From NCBI RefSeq assembly GCF_002831565.1, contig NZ_CP025096.1:3263027-3327026 (forward strand): 64,000 nt of DNA, read 5' to 3'. The position numbers were made by a program, and so were the translations under genes. The notes beneath the pieces are model-generated. The model was not told where the DNA came from. It did no database searches and was given only the letters and a program-made list of their open reading frames with translations. Positions 17,327 to 26,110 of this stretch are shown piece by piece; the stretch's first letter is position 1, and every line of letters starts with the position of its first letter. Origin of the DNA: Spirosoma pollinicola (GTDB taxonomy: Bacteria > Bacteroidota > Bacteroidia > Cytophagales > Spirosomataceae).

Positions 17327-18649
17327 TTATGAACCAGATGTCATGAACAGCTTTAGTTGAAGCTGGTCATTCGGGCGGAGCCGGTCGCCTAGTGTTACCC
17401 GCTGAATATAAGGAAGAAGGGTATTAAAACCGGAGGATGTTGGCACTGTTAATATCAACGGTTGACTAAGCCCTTTTTTCTTGATGATTTGGCTGATATA
17501 ATACGTCAAATCAATGGTGTAACTATCCGTCAGTAAAATTGCAGCACGATCTGAAGAGTAATTGGCACCAGCTACGTCGCTTCCTATTGTTCCTCCTGGG
17601 ACTGTCGCAATAAGCTCATTCTGATTGTTGGTTTGATAAAGCTGTAGACCCGGAGGAGGATTCATATTGTCGCGTAAATCGCGACGAACTGGGCTAATGA
17701 TCAAAAGTGCCCGGTTAATATCAGCAAAAGTCTCTGGCCGGAAGAAGTCATTCAGATACGGGAACTCGACACGAGTCTGAAGACCGGCCCCAAGGGTTAC
17801 AAATGTGGTTTTGTCCGTCAAGTCACTGGCTACCACGTCCGACCGGTTTTTCAATGCACTCAAGGTTGCACCAGTCCGATCGTTTTTCAGATTTGTAAAG
17901 TGCAGCGACGAAATCGAAAATAAGAGCGTTGCCTGCGTTCTGTTGATATCCGTATCGTGGTAATACATGCGAAGGCCACTTACCGAAGGATTCGTGGTAA
18001 AGCCAAGAAAGGTATTCGACGTTGATTTACATACAAGTGAGAAACCCGGTAAGTAATCGTTCAGGGTGATATTATCAGTGATTGCACCGCTGATAATTTT
18101 GTCGTATAACGTCTGTGCAAGTTCAGACGGTAAACGAATCTTTACCAACCGTGTACCGCTATTCTGGTTCGGTACAAATGTCTGCTTCACCAATGGCTTT
18201 GCAGCATAGGCCAGGGTGCTGGTATTGTAAAATAACTGCGCCAGAACGGGTCTGTTAAGCTGGTAAGCCTCTAAATCGAACGTTGACGTTGTGTCACCAT
18301 AGGTAAACGAGTACCCTAGTTCCAGCACCAGAGAATCCAGCCGAAAGTTAGTCTGGGAGACTAACGAATTCGATGGGTAGTCGATGGCTGCAAAAGCCTG
18401 CGCCGTTTGAAGCCCGGTGTTGGCGTCTTTCCATTGACCCACAACCATATCGTTCACCCCCGATGTCACGAACGAATCCGTCCGCATCACCGTCGATGTT
18501 TTCACCGTGATCGAGTCAACCGATTGAACCTGCAACTGCTGCGGATTAATGATTGACTGGCCCACGTTAAGGTCGCCCGATTGGCAAGCAAATAGCACTA
18601 TACCGGCCAGCCAAAGCAAACCGGCGTACCAGAGAGTACGCATAAGCAA
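17327..18649 (-). CDS. DUF4270-family lipoprotein
   Basis: A 440-residue protein with a lipoprotein signal: a hydrophobic N-terminus with the lipobox GIVLFACQSG. The body is beta-rich with no catalytic motif I recognise, and fits DUF4270, a family of Bacteroidota surface or periplasmic lipoproteins of unknown role. Features seen include DSITVKTSTVMRTDSFVTSG and a C-terminal RVTLGDRLRPNDQLQLKLF. It is the last gene of a three-gene unit with DUF4907 (5 bases upstream) and a kelch protein. The tight spacing suggests the three products work together at the cell envelope. Confidence 0.82.
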   Translation of the reverse strand: MLMRTLWYAGLLWLAGIVLFACQSGDLNVGQSIINPQQLQVQSVDSITVKTSTVMRTDSFVTSGVNDMVVGQWKDANTGLQTAQAFAAIDYPSNSLVSQTNFRLDSLVLELGYSFTYGDTTSTFDLEAYQLNRPVLAQLFYNTSTLAYAAKPLVKQTFVPNQNSGTRLVKIRLPSELAQTLYDKIISGAITDNITLNDYLPGFSLVCKSTSNTFLGFTTNPSVSGLRMYYHDTDINRTQATLLFSISSLHFTNLKNDRTGATLSALKNRSDVVASDLTDKTTFVTLGAGLQTRVEFPYLNDFFRPETFADINRALLIISPVRRDLRDNMNPPPGLQLYQTNNQNELIATVPGGTIGSDVAGANYSSDRAAILLTDSYTIDLTYYISQIIKKKGLSQPLILTVPTSSGFNTLLPYIQRVTLGDRLRPNDQLQLKLFMTSGS

Positions 18650-18654
18650 ATAAT

Positions 18655-19014
18655 TCAGGGAATTTTTACGCCCAACTGGCGTAGTTCATCATTCGTCAGG
18701 GTAGGCAGTGCCTTGTCCTGTTCTATTTTCTCAACAACCCGTTCACCAACCCGCCGGGCTTCGGCTTCGGAAGTAAAGCCAACGATTCCGGGTTGACCCG
18801 GAATCGTTGGTTGATAAATAAATGGCTTTCCGTTGTTTAGTATTGAATAACCCCAGCCACCTTTTGTCGCAAAAACCTGAACCTTGTAGTGATTTTGCCG
18901 CTGGTAAATGGTCCAGCCTGTCAGGATGGCAAGTACCAGCAAAACGAAAAGCAATACCTTGCGAATCAGATTCGTTCTTGACGGTTGATCGGTGTTTGAT
19001 GGGGTATTCTGCAC
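18655..19014 (-). CDS. DUF4907-family membrane-anchored protein
   Basis: A 119-residue protein with one membrane segment (VLLFVLLVLAILTGWTIY, residues 20-37) and a periplasmic domain. The domain carries GWGYSILNNGKPFIYQPTIP and ends with TLTNDELRQLGV, a pattern that fits DUF4907, a small family of unknown function in Bacteroidota. It sits between the kelch gene (1 base) and the DUF4270 gene (5 bases). The near-zero gaps imply translational coupling and a shared function that is not known. Confidence 0.78.
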   Translation of the reverse strand: MQNTPSNTDQPSRTNLIRKVLLFVLLVLAILTGWTIYQRQNHYKVQVFATKGGWGYSILNNGKPFIYQPTIPGQPGIVGFTSEAEARRVGERVVEKIEQDKALPTLTNDELRQLGVKIP

Positions 19015-19015
19015 C

Positions 19016-20089
19016 TTACAATACCTGTTCTATCGTTGGATCGAAATCCCACAGATCATCAAAAGGGGTTGTTCCGTTCAAACCTGTTGTTACATACCCT
19101 TTGTTGCCAATAGCAAACCCAACAGCATAACTACGGTTGGCACCTTCAAACGAACCTAGTGTTGTCCACAAGTCGGTGTTTGGATCATACTGCCAAACAA
19201 CCGTGTTCGCATCACCAACGGTAATGTAACCGTAGTTGCCAATGGCAAATGCAACGGCATTACTACGCTGAACGGCCTGATCTGTTAAGAAATCGAGTTT
19301 TTGGGTCCATACATCCGTTGCAGGGTCATATACGTACCAGTCGCGTTGGGCTGTTCCGTTGTTATTTCCTGTACCGGCATAGGCTTTGCCGCCTACCACG
19401 AAGGCTACGGCACTCACGCGTTTCTCGCCACCGTAGCTGGCTACTTTTGTCCAGGCGTTTGCCGTTGGATCAAAAGCCCACATGTCTTTCAAATAGTTGC
19501 CATCATTACCCGTGCCAACATAGCCTTTACTACCAATTGAAAAGGATAACGCACCATAGCGGGCAGTGCCACCAAAATCAGCTACTTTGGTCCAGGTGTT
19601 CTGCGTTGGATCGTAAGCCCAGAAGTCTTTCAGCTTATCGCTGTTGACGTTGATTCCCGTGCCGATATAGCCTTTGTTACCAACCGAGAAGCCAATACCT
19701 GAATACCGGGCAACGCCACCATAATTAGCTTTTTGCGACCAGGCGTTTTTGGCAGGGTCGTAGGCCCAGAAATCCTGAAGCCGCTGGTTGCTGACGTCGC
19801 GGCCGGTACCCATGTAAGCGATGTTGTTAATGACGAAGCTGGAAGCACCTGAACGGCTTACGCCTTCAAAGGCAGATTTTTTTGTCCAGTCGCCCAGAAC
19901 AGCTACGGTCGTGTTGCCGTTACAGCCGATGAGCAAACCAGCCCAGCCAATAGAAAGAGCACCCAGTACCCAGTTCATGCGCTGACGGTTCTTAGTTTTC
20001 TTAGTTACGGGAGAGAGCGAAGTCTCTGGTGTTACAGATTGCGGCTGAGAGTCAGTTGCCGAAAGAAATCGAAATGGTAAATGAATCAT
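19016..20089 (-). CDS. Kelch-repeat beta-propeller lipoprotein
   Basis: Roughly 357 residues with about six kelch-like repeats of the form Gly-x-Gly near GYIGTG or GYVGTG followed by DFWAYDP and WTKVA, which would build a beta-propeller for binding proteins or sugars. A lipobox (WAGLLIGCNG) indicates a lipoprotein. The start is uncertain: the ATG at 20089 gives a long basic leader, while the ATG at 19978 starts right before the hydrophobic segment. It leads the operon with DUF4907 and DUF4270. It is not a galactose oxidase, since the whole length is propeller repeat and no oxidase motif is seen. Confidence 0.85.
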   Translation of the reverse strand: MIHLPFRFLSATDSQPQSVTPETSLSPVTKKTKNRQRMNWVLGALSIGWAGLLIGCNGNTTVAVLGDWTKKSAFEGVSRSGASSFVINNIAYMGTGRDVSNQRLQDFWAYDPAKNAWSQKANYGGVARYSGIGFSVGNKGYIGTGINVNSDKLKDFWAYDPTQNTWTKVADFGGTARYGALSFSIGSKGYVGTGNDGNYLKDMWAFDPTANAWTKVASYGGEKRVSAVAFVVGGKAYAGTGNNNGTAQRDWYVYDPATDVWTQKLDFLTDQAVQRSNAVAFAIGNYGYITVGDANTVVWQYDPNTDLWTTLGSFEGANRSYAVGFAIGNKGYVTTGLNGTTPFDDLWDFDPTIEQVL

Positions 20090-20422
20090 GAACAAGAGCG
20101 TAAACGAACGAACTAAAACGTAAAGTTATACCAATTTGAGTTAAGAACGACGGTTTTGCCATCCCGATTGGAATGAGTCGACCCAGAAAGAAGCCTTTGG
20201 GAGTCACACGGGGGCTGGCTTAGTAGCTGGCACCTGGTGATTGGGTAATCAAATCGTCACGCAAAATTACGTCAAACCAATGTTACATACCAACGTGCCC
20301 CATTCATAAAAATTCTTAATTGTTGACATTAAAAGGAATTGGTACTTAACAAATTGAAACGACTACGATACAAAGACCCTCTTTGTGTCGTAGTCGTTGG
20401 AATGGAATTGAAAAAAAACGAC
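20090..20422. other. Intergenic region upstream of the kelch operon
   Basis: About 330 bases between two minus-strand genes. It must carry the promoter of the kelch operon, though I cannot place it, and it holds the terminator of the S41 gene at 20358-20398. No other gene or motif is visible. Confidence 0.5.
20358..20398 (-). terminator. Terminator of the S41 protease gene
   Basis: A 19-bp stem (20358-20376 with 20380-20398) with one wobble pair and a 3-base loop, 24 bases past the S41 stop on the minus strand. It is followed by a modest T-rich stretch. Confidence 0.6.
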
Positions 20423-21850
20423 TTATAATTTCAGGTTCTTAATTACCCGAATCATAGAATTACCACCCGCTTTGCGCTGAATAGACGAGCCCATCTGTAA
20501 GAATGAATTTCGAACGGCAGCCCGACGGCCATTGGCACTGTTTCCCGAAATCTGATAAAGCGCTTCATTCAACATGGGTTCGTTGATATCGCCCAACGGC
20601 AACAGGCTTATAGGTTCGTCGACTTCAACATTGGGCGTAAAGCCGGTCGAGTAATCTGATTGGCCTGCACTGTTGTACGATTTAAAGACGATGGGCTGCA
20701 TACCCCATTTGATCTTGCCGGTGTCGTCGGTAATGGTAATCGAGCCAACGTTTTTACCATAGGTTGTTGACCCAATCGTCGTAACGGTCATATAAGGTCG
20801 TAGCCCGTTGATGATAAGTTCACTCGCCGAGGCCGTATGGTCGGTGGTGAGAACGAATACCCGCGAGAGGCTGCTACCAATATTCTGCGACTTGTCGAGG
20901 AAATTCTGGATGAAGAAACTGCTCCCGTATTCCTGTTGCAGCAGGGGCGTAATGGTAGTGTTCCATTCTTCGCGAAAATAGAGTTTGCCGGAACTGATGC
21001 CTTTCCCAATCAGACTGGCGAGGTTGGCCGACGAAGAGGTATAGCCGCCCGGATTATAGCGTAAATCCAGCACCAGCTCGTTAACGCCCTGCGCTTTGAA
21101 TTTGCTGAAAACGGCATCCATCTGTGCATCATATTCATTGGCAGTGCTTCCATTGGCCCCTGGCACAAATTGATTATACACAAAATAGCCTACTTTTTTG
21201 CTGCCAACCGTGTATACCGAATCGAGGAAGTTCGGATTCTCCTGAAATACCGTTGCCGTTACGGTACGCGTCTGATCTGAATCGACAAGTGTCGAACCGC
21301 TCACCGTGGCCAGCCCAAAGGTATAGGTGGTTCCGGTGGATAAAAGATCAGAAAAATTAGTTGTACTTAACAAAGTGCCGTTGACTTTTGAGATAATGTC
21401 ACCCCGCTTTATACCTGCTTTCTCGGCTGGTGAACCGGGTAATACATACAGCACCTGAGCAATAACCCCTGTGGAGCCAGACGCACGTAAGTATAGATTA
21501 TACTCCATACCCGTTGTGGTGGTTTGCCCGCTAAGCTCTGCCTGCAGCGCATCTCCATCATTTTCGATCCATGAAAAACGGTCACCGGTTGGGTTGGTGG
21601 TGGCGTCGTATTTATTCAGGATAGAATCAAAGAAAACGTCGGGGGCCAGCGTCGTGTCTGGATTGGCGGGAATCTTGTCGTTCCAGTAATACACCTCCCG
21701 CATGTTGCTTAAAATCCAGCTATCGACCGTCTGGTTTTCGCTGGTTGTTGTACCCGTTTTAGGAGTAACATCGTCTGTCGTCTTCTTGCAGGAAGAAAAC
21801 GTGACAACAAATCCGGCTATCAATAACCAATTCAATGTTGATTTTTTCAT
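20423..21850 (-). CDS. S41-family (C-terminal processing) peptidase with PDZ domain, lipoprotein
   Basis: About 475 residues. I start at the ATG at 21850 because a clean lipoprotein signal follows (MKKSTLNWLLIAGFVVTFSSC); ATGs at 21889 and 21865 would add short leaders. An N-terminal helical region (WILSNMREVYYWNDKIP) precedes a PDZ domain (VLPGSPAEKAGIKRGDIISK) and the S41 tail-protease domain, with the serine motif TDHTASASELIINGLRPY and YGKNVGS. Such enzymes cleave unfolded or C-terminally exposed proteins in the periplasm. The gene is transcribed alone with its own terminator, divergent from the oxidoreductase set at 22214. Confidence 0.9.
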   Translation of the reverse strand: MKKSTLNWLLIAGFVVTFSSCKKTTDDVTPKTGTTTSENQTVDSWILSNMREVYYWNDKIPANPDTTLAPDVFFDSILNKYDATTNPTGDRFSWIENDGDALQAELSGQTTTTGMEYNLYLRASGSTGVIAQVLYVLPGSPAEKAGIKRGDIISKVNGTLLSTTNFSDLLSTGTTYTFGLATVSGSTLVDSDQTRTVTATVFQENPNFLDSVYTVGSKKVGYFVYNQFVPGANGSTANEYDAQMDAVFSKFKAQGVNELVLDLRYNPGGYTSSSANLASLIGKGISSGKLYFREEWNTTITPLLQQEYGSSFFIQNFLDKSQNIGSSLSRVFVLTTDHTASASELIINGLRPYMTVTTIGSTTYGKNVGSITITDDTGKIKWGMQPIVFKSYNSAGQSDYSTGFTPNVEVDEPISLLPLGDINEPMLNEALYQISGNSANGRRAAVRNSFLQMGSSIQRKAGGNSMIRVIKNLKL

Positions 21851-21889
21851 AAAAGACTGATTCATAGAAGCCCGTAAGGCGTTGTTCAT

Positions 21890-22213
21890 AATAAGTTGTT
21901 CTATAGAGAAAGCAGGTAAATGAAGAGTGGCTTACCTACACTATCTTACGTTAATAAAACGCTGAATGTTGCAACCGCATTCAATGATTGACGTATTTAA
22001 TCAGCATTTAATGGGGAGTGCTGACGTATATCCTTACGGTTGCAACAGGCAAGCAATCGAAGCCAAACTATATGGCGCTAATGGATTTACCGGACAAGAC
22101 GATGACGTTTAAAAAGCAGTTAATCTTGTAGGCCCTCCGGCAATAAGGGTATAAATCGTTTTAGTTAATCTTGTATCTTTGATAGACTGAACTCAATCGA
22201 ATTAACAATTCCT
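21890..22213. other. Divergent promoter region
   Basis: About 320 bases between the divergent S41 protease and gluconate-dehydrogenase-subunit genes. Apart from the -7 box at 22174-22181, nothing is recognisable. Confidence 0.5.
22174..22181 (+). promoter_or_regulatory. Bacteroidota-type -7 box TATCTTTG
   Basis: TATCTTTG matches TAnnTTTG exactly and lies 32 bases before the GTG start at 22214. The -33 element is not clear. It is the likely promoter of the subunit-3 / GMC pair. Confidence 0.5.
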
Positions 22214-22756
22214 GTGGAAAGACGTAATGCGTTAAAAACGATGGCGGGTGCCGTTGGCGGGCTTATAAGCCTGCCCGCCTGGGCGAATGGCTGGACAACC
22301 GAAACGGTTCGTTCGAGTCAGCAACTCCTGTCAAGTGGCCAGGCCGAGCTTTTGGCCGAACTGGTTGAAACAATAATTCCGGTGACCGACACGCCGGGTG
22401 CCAAAGCACTCAATGTGCATAAATTCGTGCAGAAAATGGTGGCCGACTGCTATGATAAATCGACACAGGAGAACCTACAGAAAGGGCTCGACTCGCTCGA
22501 CGGTCTGGCTCAGAAATCCTATAGTAAATCCTTCGCGGCAGGCGATACGGCACAACGTACGGCCCTGCTTACACAACTGGCAAAATCGACCGATACGGCG
22601 CAGAAAGACTTTTATTCCCTCGTAAAAAATCTGACTATTCGGGGGTATATGAGTTCGGAATATGTAATGACAAATCTGACCCATTACCAGTTTATTCCCG
22701 GCCATTATTACGGCTGCGTACCTGTTCAGGCTAAAGCCACTTCTCAACCCAAGTAA
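22214..22756 (+). CDS. Gluconate 2-dehydrogenase subunit 3-family protein
   Basis: A 180-residue protein starting with GTG; the start is supported by the twin-arginine-like leader MERRNALKTMAGAVGG and the TATCTTTG box upstream. The mature part (LAELVETIIPVTDTPGAKAL and the C-terminal HYQFIPGHYYGCVP) matches the small subunit family that accompanies GMC oxidoreductases. The small subunit assists export or maturation of the flavoprotein and may help electron transfer. The GMC gene follows after 102 bases. Export through the Tat system is likely and would carry the folded partner along. Confidence 0.88.
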   Translation: MERRNALKTMAGAVGGLISLPAWANGWTTETVRSSQQLLSSGQAELLAELVETIIPVTDTPGAKALNVHKFVQKMVADCYDKSTQENLQKGLDSLDGLAQKSYSKSFAAGDTAQRTALLTQLAKSTDTAQKDFYSLVKNLTIRGYMSSEYVMTNLTHYQFIPGHYYGCVPVQAKATSQPK

Positions 22757-22858
22757 CGTTTTTGGTTTTCGGTTTGCTGTATTCGGTAGATACCTGTAGC
22801 AGCGGAAGGACTCTGTAAACCAAAAACCGTAAACCGCCCCAAAATACGAACTCAAAAT

Positions 22859-24571
22859 ATGTCAAATTTCAATATAGACGCTCAGGCGCTCAATACATAC
22901 GACGCCATCGTTGTTGGCTCCGGCATTAGCGGAGGCTGGGCCGCCAAGGAATTAACCGGTAAAGGATTGCGTACGCTCGTTCTCGAACGGGGCAGGGATG
23001 TTCGGCACGTGACCGATTACCCCACAACAAACACGCAGCCCTGGGAGTTTGAGCACCGGAACCAACTTAAAAAAGAGGTTCGGGATGCCAACCCAATTAT
23101 TAGCAAGTGTTACGCTTTCTATGAAGGTACCGAGCAGTTTTTTGTGAAAGATGCCGAGCATCCCTACATTCAGGAAAAACCCTTCGACTGGATTCGGGGC
23201 TATCAGGTTGGTGGTAAATCGCTGATGTGGGCCCGGCAAACACAACGCTGGAGCGACTTCGATTTCGATGGTCCGGCTCGCGATGGCTTTGCCGTTGACT
23301 GGCCAATTCGCTATGCCGACATTGCCCCCTGGTACAGCTATGTAGAGAAATTCGCCGGTATCTCGGGGAATAAAGATGGCTTGTCGACCTTGCCCGATGG
23401 CGAATTTCTGCCCCCGCACGAATGGAACTGCGTAGAGAAACATTTTCAACAAAAAGTAGCGGGAAAATACAAAGACCGGCACGTTATTATGGGTCGGGCG
23501 GCACACATTACAAAACCGCAGCCAATCCATTTTCAACAGGGCCGGGCGCAGTGCCAGCACCGGACGATCTGTGAGCGCGGCTGCCCATTTGGCGGTTATT
23601 TCAGCAGTAACTCGTCTACGATTCCGTGGGCGGCCAAAACGGGGAAGATGACCCTGCGGCCCAACTCGGTGGTGCATTCCATCATTTATGATGAAAAGAA
23701 AGGCAGGGCTACCGGTGTGCGGGTTGTTGATTCCAATACAAAACAAATGACAGAGTATTATGCCCGCATTATCTTCCTGAATGCAGCCGCTCTGAACTCA
23801 AATCTGGTTTTGCTGAATTCGACTTCGCATCGTTTCCCGAATGGGTTGGGTAATGATAGTGGTGTGCTGGGTAAATATGCTGCCTTCCATAACTATCGGG
23901 CAGGTGTTTCCGCCGAGTACGATGGCAATCTTGATTCCACCACCGACGGTCGACGTCCGAATAGCCCCTATATTCCTCGTTTCCGGAATGTACACAAGCA
24001 GGAAATGGGTTTCCTGAGAGGCTATGCCGCTGGTTTTTCGGCGGGTCGTAGTTCTCATTCCGACCAGAGTAGTGTTGGAGCTGATTTAAAAGAAAGTCTG
24101 CTGAATCCGAAACTCGGTGGCTGGTATGTAGGCTCGCACATGATGGGCGAAACAATTCCGAAAGAAAGCAATTATCTGGCCCTCGATGCAACACAGAAAG
24201 ACCCATTCGGTATTCCGCAACTGAAGATCTCCATTGCCTACGATGACAATGACGACAAAATGGTGAAAGATTATCAGGAGCAACTAACGGAGATGTTCAC
24301 GGAAGCTGGATTTAAAAATATCCGTGTCCGCGACAGTCACGCCAGTCCTGGCCTGGATATTCACGAGATGGGTGGTGTACGGATGGGTAAAGACCCGAAA
24401 ACGTCCATGCTGAATAAATGGAGCCAGCTGCACGCAGTTAAAAACGTGTTTGTGACCGATGGCGCCTGCATGACCTCAACGTCGACCCAAAATCCGTCGT
24501 TAACATACATGGCCCTGACGGCCCGTGCCGCCGATTACGCGGTGAAAGCAATGAAACAGGGGTTGGTATAA
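22859..24571 (+). CDS. GMC-family FAD oxidoreductase
   Basis: A 570-residue flavoprotein. The FAD-binding motif VVGSGISGGWAAKEL lies at residues 19-33, followed by the acidic LVLERGRD. The C-terminal GMC active-site region includes HEMGGVRMG and the late FVTDGACMTSTSTQNPSLT. It has no signal peptide, which agrees with hitch-hiking on the Tat signal of the small subunit encoded at 22214. Related pairs oxidise sugars or sugar glycosides, often at C3, in the periplasm. A secreted sugar epimerase-like protein follows at 24730, fitting 3-keto-glycoside metabolism, although the substrate is not proven. Confidence 0.92.
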   Translation: MSNFNIDAQALNTYDAIVVGSGISGGWAAKELTGKGLRTLVLERGRDVRHVTDYPTTNTQPWEFEHRNQLKKEVRDANPIISKCYAFYEGTEQFFVKDAEHPYIQEKPFDWIRGYQVGGKSLMWARQTQRWSDFDFDGPARDGFAVDWPIRYADIAPWYSYVEKFAGISGNKDGLSTLPDGEFLPPHEWNCVEKHFQQKVAGKYKDRHVIMGRAAHITKPQPIHFQQGRAQCQHRTICERGCPFGGYFSSNSSTIPWAAKTGKMTLRPNSVVHSIIYDEKKGRATGVRVVDSNTKQMTEYYARIIFLNAAALNSNLVLLNSTSHRFPNGLGNDSGVLGKYAAFHNYRAGVSAEYDGNLDSTTDGRRPNSPYIPRFRNVHKQEMGFLRGYAAGFSAGRSSHSDQSSVGADLKESLLNPKLGGWYVGSHMMGETIPKESNYLALDATQKDPFGIPQLKISIAYDDNDDKMVKDYQEQLTEMFTEAGFKNIRVRDSHASPGLDIHEMGGVRMGKDPKTSMLNKWSQLHAVKNVFVTDGACMTSTSTQNPSLTYMALTARAADYAVKAMKQGLV

Positions 24572-24582
24572 GCAAACCGTTT

Positions 24583-24643
24583 CCATTAAATACACAAGGC
24601 CATTTATAAGCGTGAGTGGCCTTGTGTATTTAATGGATTTTTT
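24583..24643 (+). terminator. Strong intrinsic terminator after the GMC gene
   Basis: A perfect 20-bp stem (24583-24602 with 24617-24636), a 14-base loop and a run of T on the plus strand, 11 bases after the GMC stop. It separates the subunit-3 / GMC pair from the epimerase gene. Confidence 0.85.
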
Positions 24644-24729
24644 ATGACATAAAACCTGTGCTTCCGTATCTTTAGGCACTAAACATGCGGGTGCATTGCC
24701 CGTTGTCCATTAACCGATTTATTTGACTC

Positions 24730-25620
24730 ATGAATCAGTCCTCTAACATTACCCGCCAGCAGTTTCTGAAAATAGGCGCATTAGCTACATCGGCAGCTTT
24801 GCTGTCTAAACTGGATGCGTTTGCTGCATCGCCTAAAAAGGTTGGCCTGCAACTGTATACATTACGCGACCTGATGGCTAAAGAGCCAGTAGAAACATTG
24901 AAAAAAGTGGCCTCAATTGGCTATAAAGAAGTTGAAGCGTTCGGTTATTCAGATGGTAAATTCTTTGGTAAAACGCCCAAGGAGTATGCGGCTCTGTTAA
25001 AAGAATTAGGTATGACGGCTCCCAGTGGTCATTACACAACGGGCAAAACCATGCCTGCCATGAAGGGAACGCTGACCAATGATTGGAAACGGGCAGTCGA
25101 TGATGCCGCTGCTATTGGGCAGAAGTACATGGTTTGTGCGTACCTGTTTCCAGCTGAACGGACTAAACTGGATGATTACAAACAATTTGCCGACCTGTTT
25201 AACAAATCGGCTGAAGTATGTAAGTCGGCAGGTATTCAATTTTGCTACCACAACCACGATTTTGAGTTCAAGCAAACTGATGGCAAATTACCTTACGATG
25301 TACTGCTGAGCGGCACAGATAAGAACCTGGTGAAACTCGAACTGGATTTGTATTGGGCTACTATGGCTGGTCAGGACCCGGTTGCCCTGTTCAAAAAGCA
25401 CCCCGGTCGTTTCCCGCTCTGGCACGTGAAAGACATGGAAAAAACTGCCGAAAAGGCGTTTGCTCCAGTGGGTACTGGGTCTATTGACTTTCAACGTATT
25501 TTCGATGCCAAGAAAACAGCGGGCATGACTCACTATTTTGTCGAGCAGGATGTTTGTAAACTTCCACCCCTGGAGTCAATTGCCATTAGTTATAAAAATA
25601 TAGAGAAGTTGCGGGTTTAA
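24730..25620 (+). CDS. Secreted sugar phosphate isomerase/epimerase-like TIM-barrel protein
   Basis: A 296-residue protein of the xylose-isomerase-like TIM-barrel family. It begins with an export signal (residues 1-33, ALATSAALLSKLDAFAAS) and a weak Tat-like TRQQFLK before it. The barrel shows KVGLQLYTLRDL, the metal-site segment FCYHNHDFEF, LELDLYWATMAGQDP and a final HYFVEQD. Members of this exported group are often found beside GMC oxidoreductases and 3-keto-sugar enzymes in Bacteroidota. It has its own transcript, since a terminator lies upstream. The exact reaction is unknown. Confidence 0.87.
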   Translation: MNQSSNITRQQFLKIGALATSAALLSKLDAFAASPKKVGLQLYTLRDLMAKEPVETLKKVASIGYKEVEAFGYSDGKFFGKTPKEYAALLKELGMTAPSGHYTTGKTMPAMKGTLTNDWKRAVDDAAAIGQKYMVCAYLFPAERTKLDDYKQFADLFNKSAEVCKSAGIQFCYHNHDFEFKQTDGKLPYDVLLSGTDKNLVKLELDLYWATMAGQDPVALFKKHPGRFPLWHVKDMEKTAEKAFAPVGTGSIDFQRIFDAKKTAGMTHYFVEQDVCKLPPLESIAISYKNIEKLRV

Positions 25621-26110
25621 TGACCTTGAATCACCGGTTAAAAAAGATATACTAATGATGTAGCCTTTTTTTCGTGTTTGAGCTATTGTGAAGATGACTC
25701 TTTCATATGACCACGTCTACATCAAAAAGTTAGTTCAAGTCAACAAATATGCTTTTTCTGCGTAATTGTTGAGTTAAACCACTATTAGGAGTTTTATGAG
25801 ATTGAAGGTGTTTAAACTTTCTCTTTAGGTGAAATTCAGGTTTTTTGGTCATCCCGACGAAAGGAGGGATCTTCGGTAGTAAGAAGTTCTCCGATTTACC
25901 GAAGATCCCTCCTTTCGTCGGGATGACAAAAAAACCGATGCTACCTTGATTGTAAAAGTTTAAACAGCTTCATTGATTTACCAGATTACTGCTTGTCAAC
26001 TGAAGTGATTTGTAGGACTATCAGGTTCCACCTCAATATAAGGTAAAGAACTGGCTGGTTTATCCAGAGTCAAAAGAACGAACAGACGATAAATCACCAC
26101 AAGCAGACGT
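25621..26110. other. Intergenic region with one long inverted repeat
   Basis: About 490 bases between two plus-strand genes. The only structure seen is the inverted repeat at 25839-25936. The remainder is AT-rich and presumably carries the promoter of the acyltransferase gene. Confidence 0.5.
25839..25936. repeat. 40-bp inverted repeat of the GTCATCCCGA family
   Basis: Arms at 25839-25878 and 25897-25936 pair with one mismatch; the spacer is 18 bases. It begins with the same T-rich stretch and the TCATCCCGACGA core as 8300-8418, then continues AAGGAGGGATCTTCGG. With 49357-49450 it forms a family of at least three. Confidence 0.9.

Noticed and set aside
22952..23746. A 264-residue open frame on the opposite strand of the GMC gene
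   Set aside because: It is fully antisense to a clear GMC coding region, with no promoter or family match.
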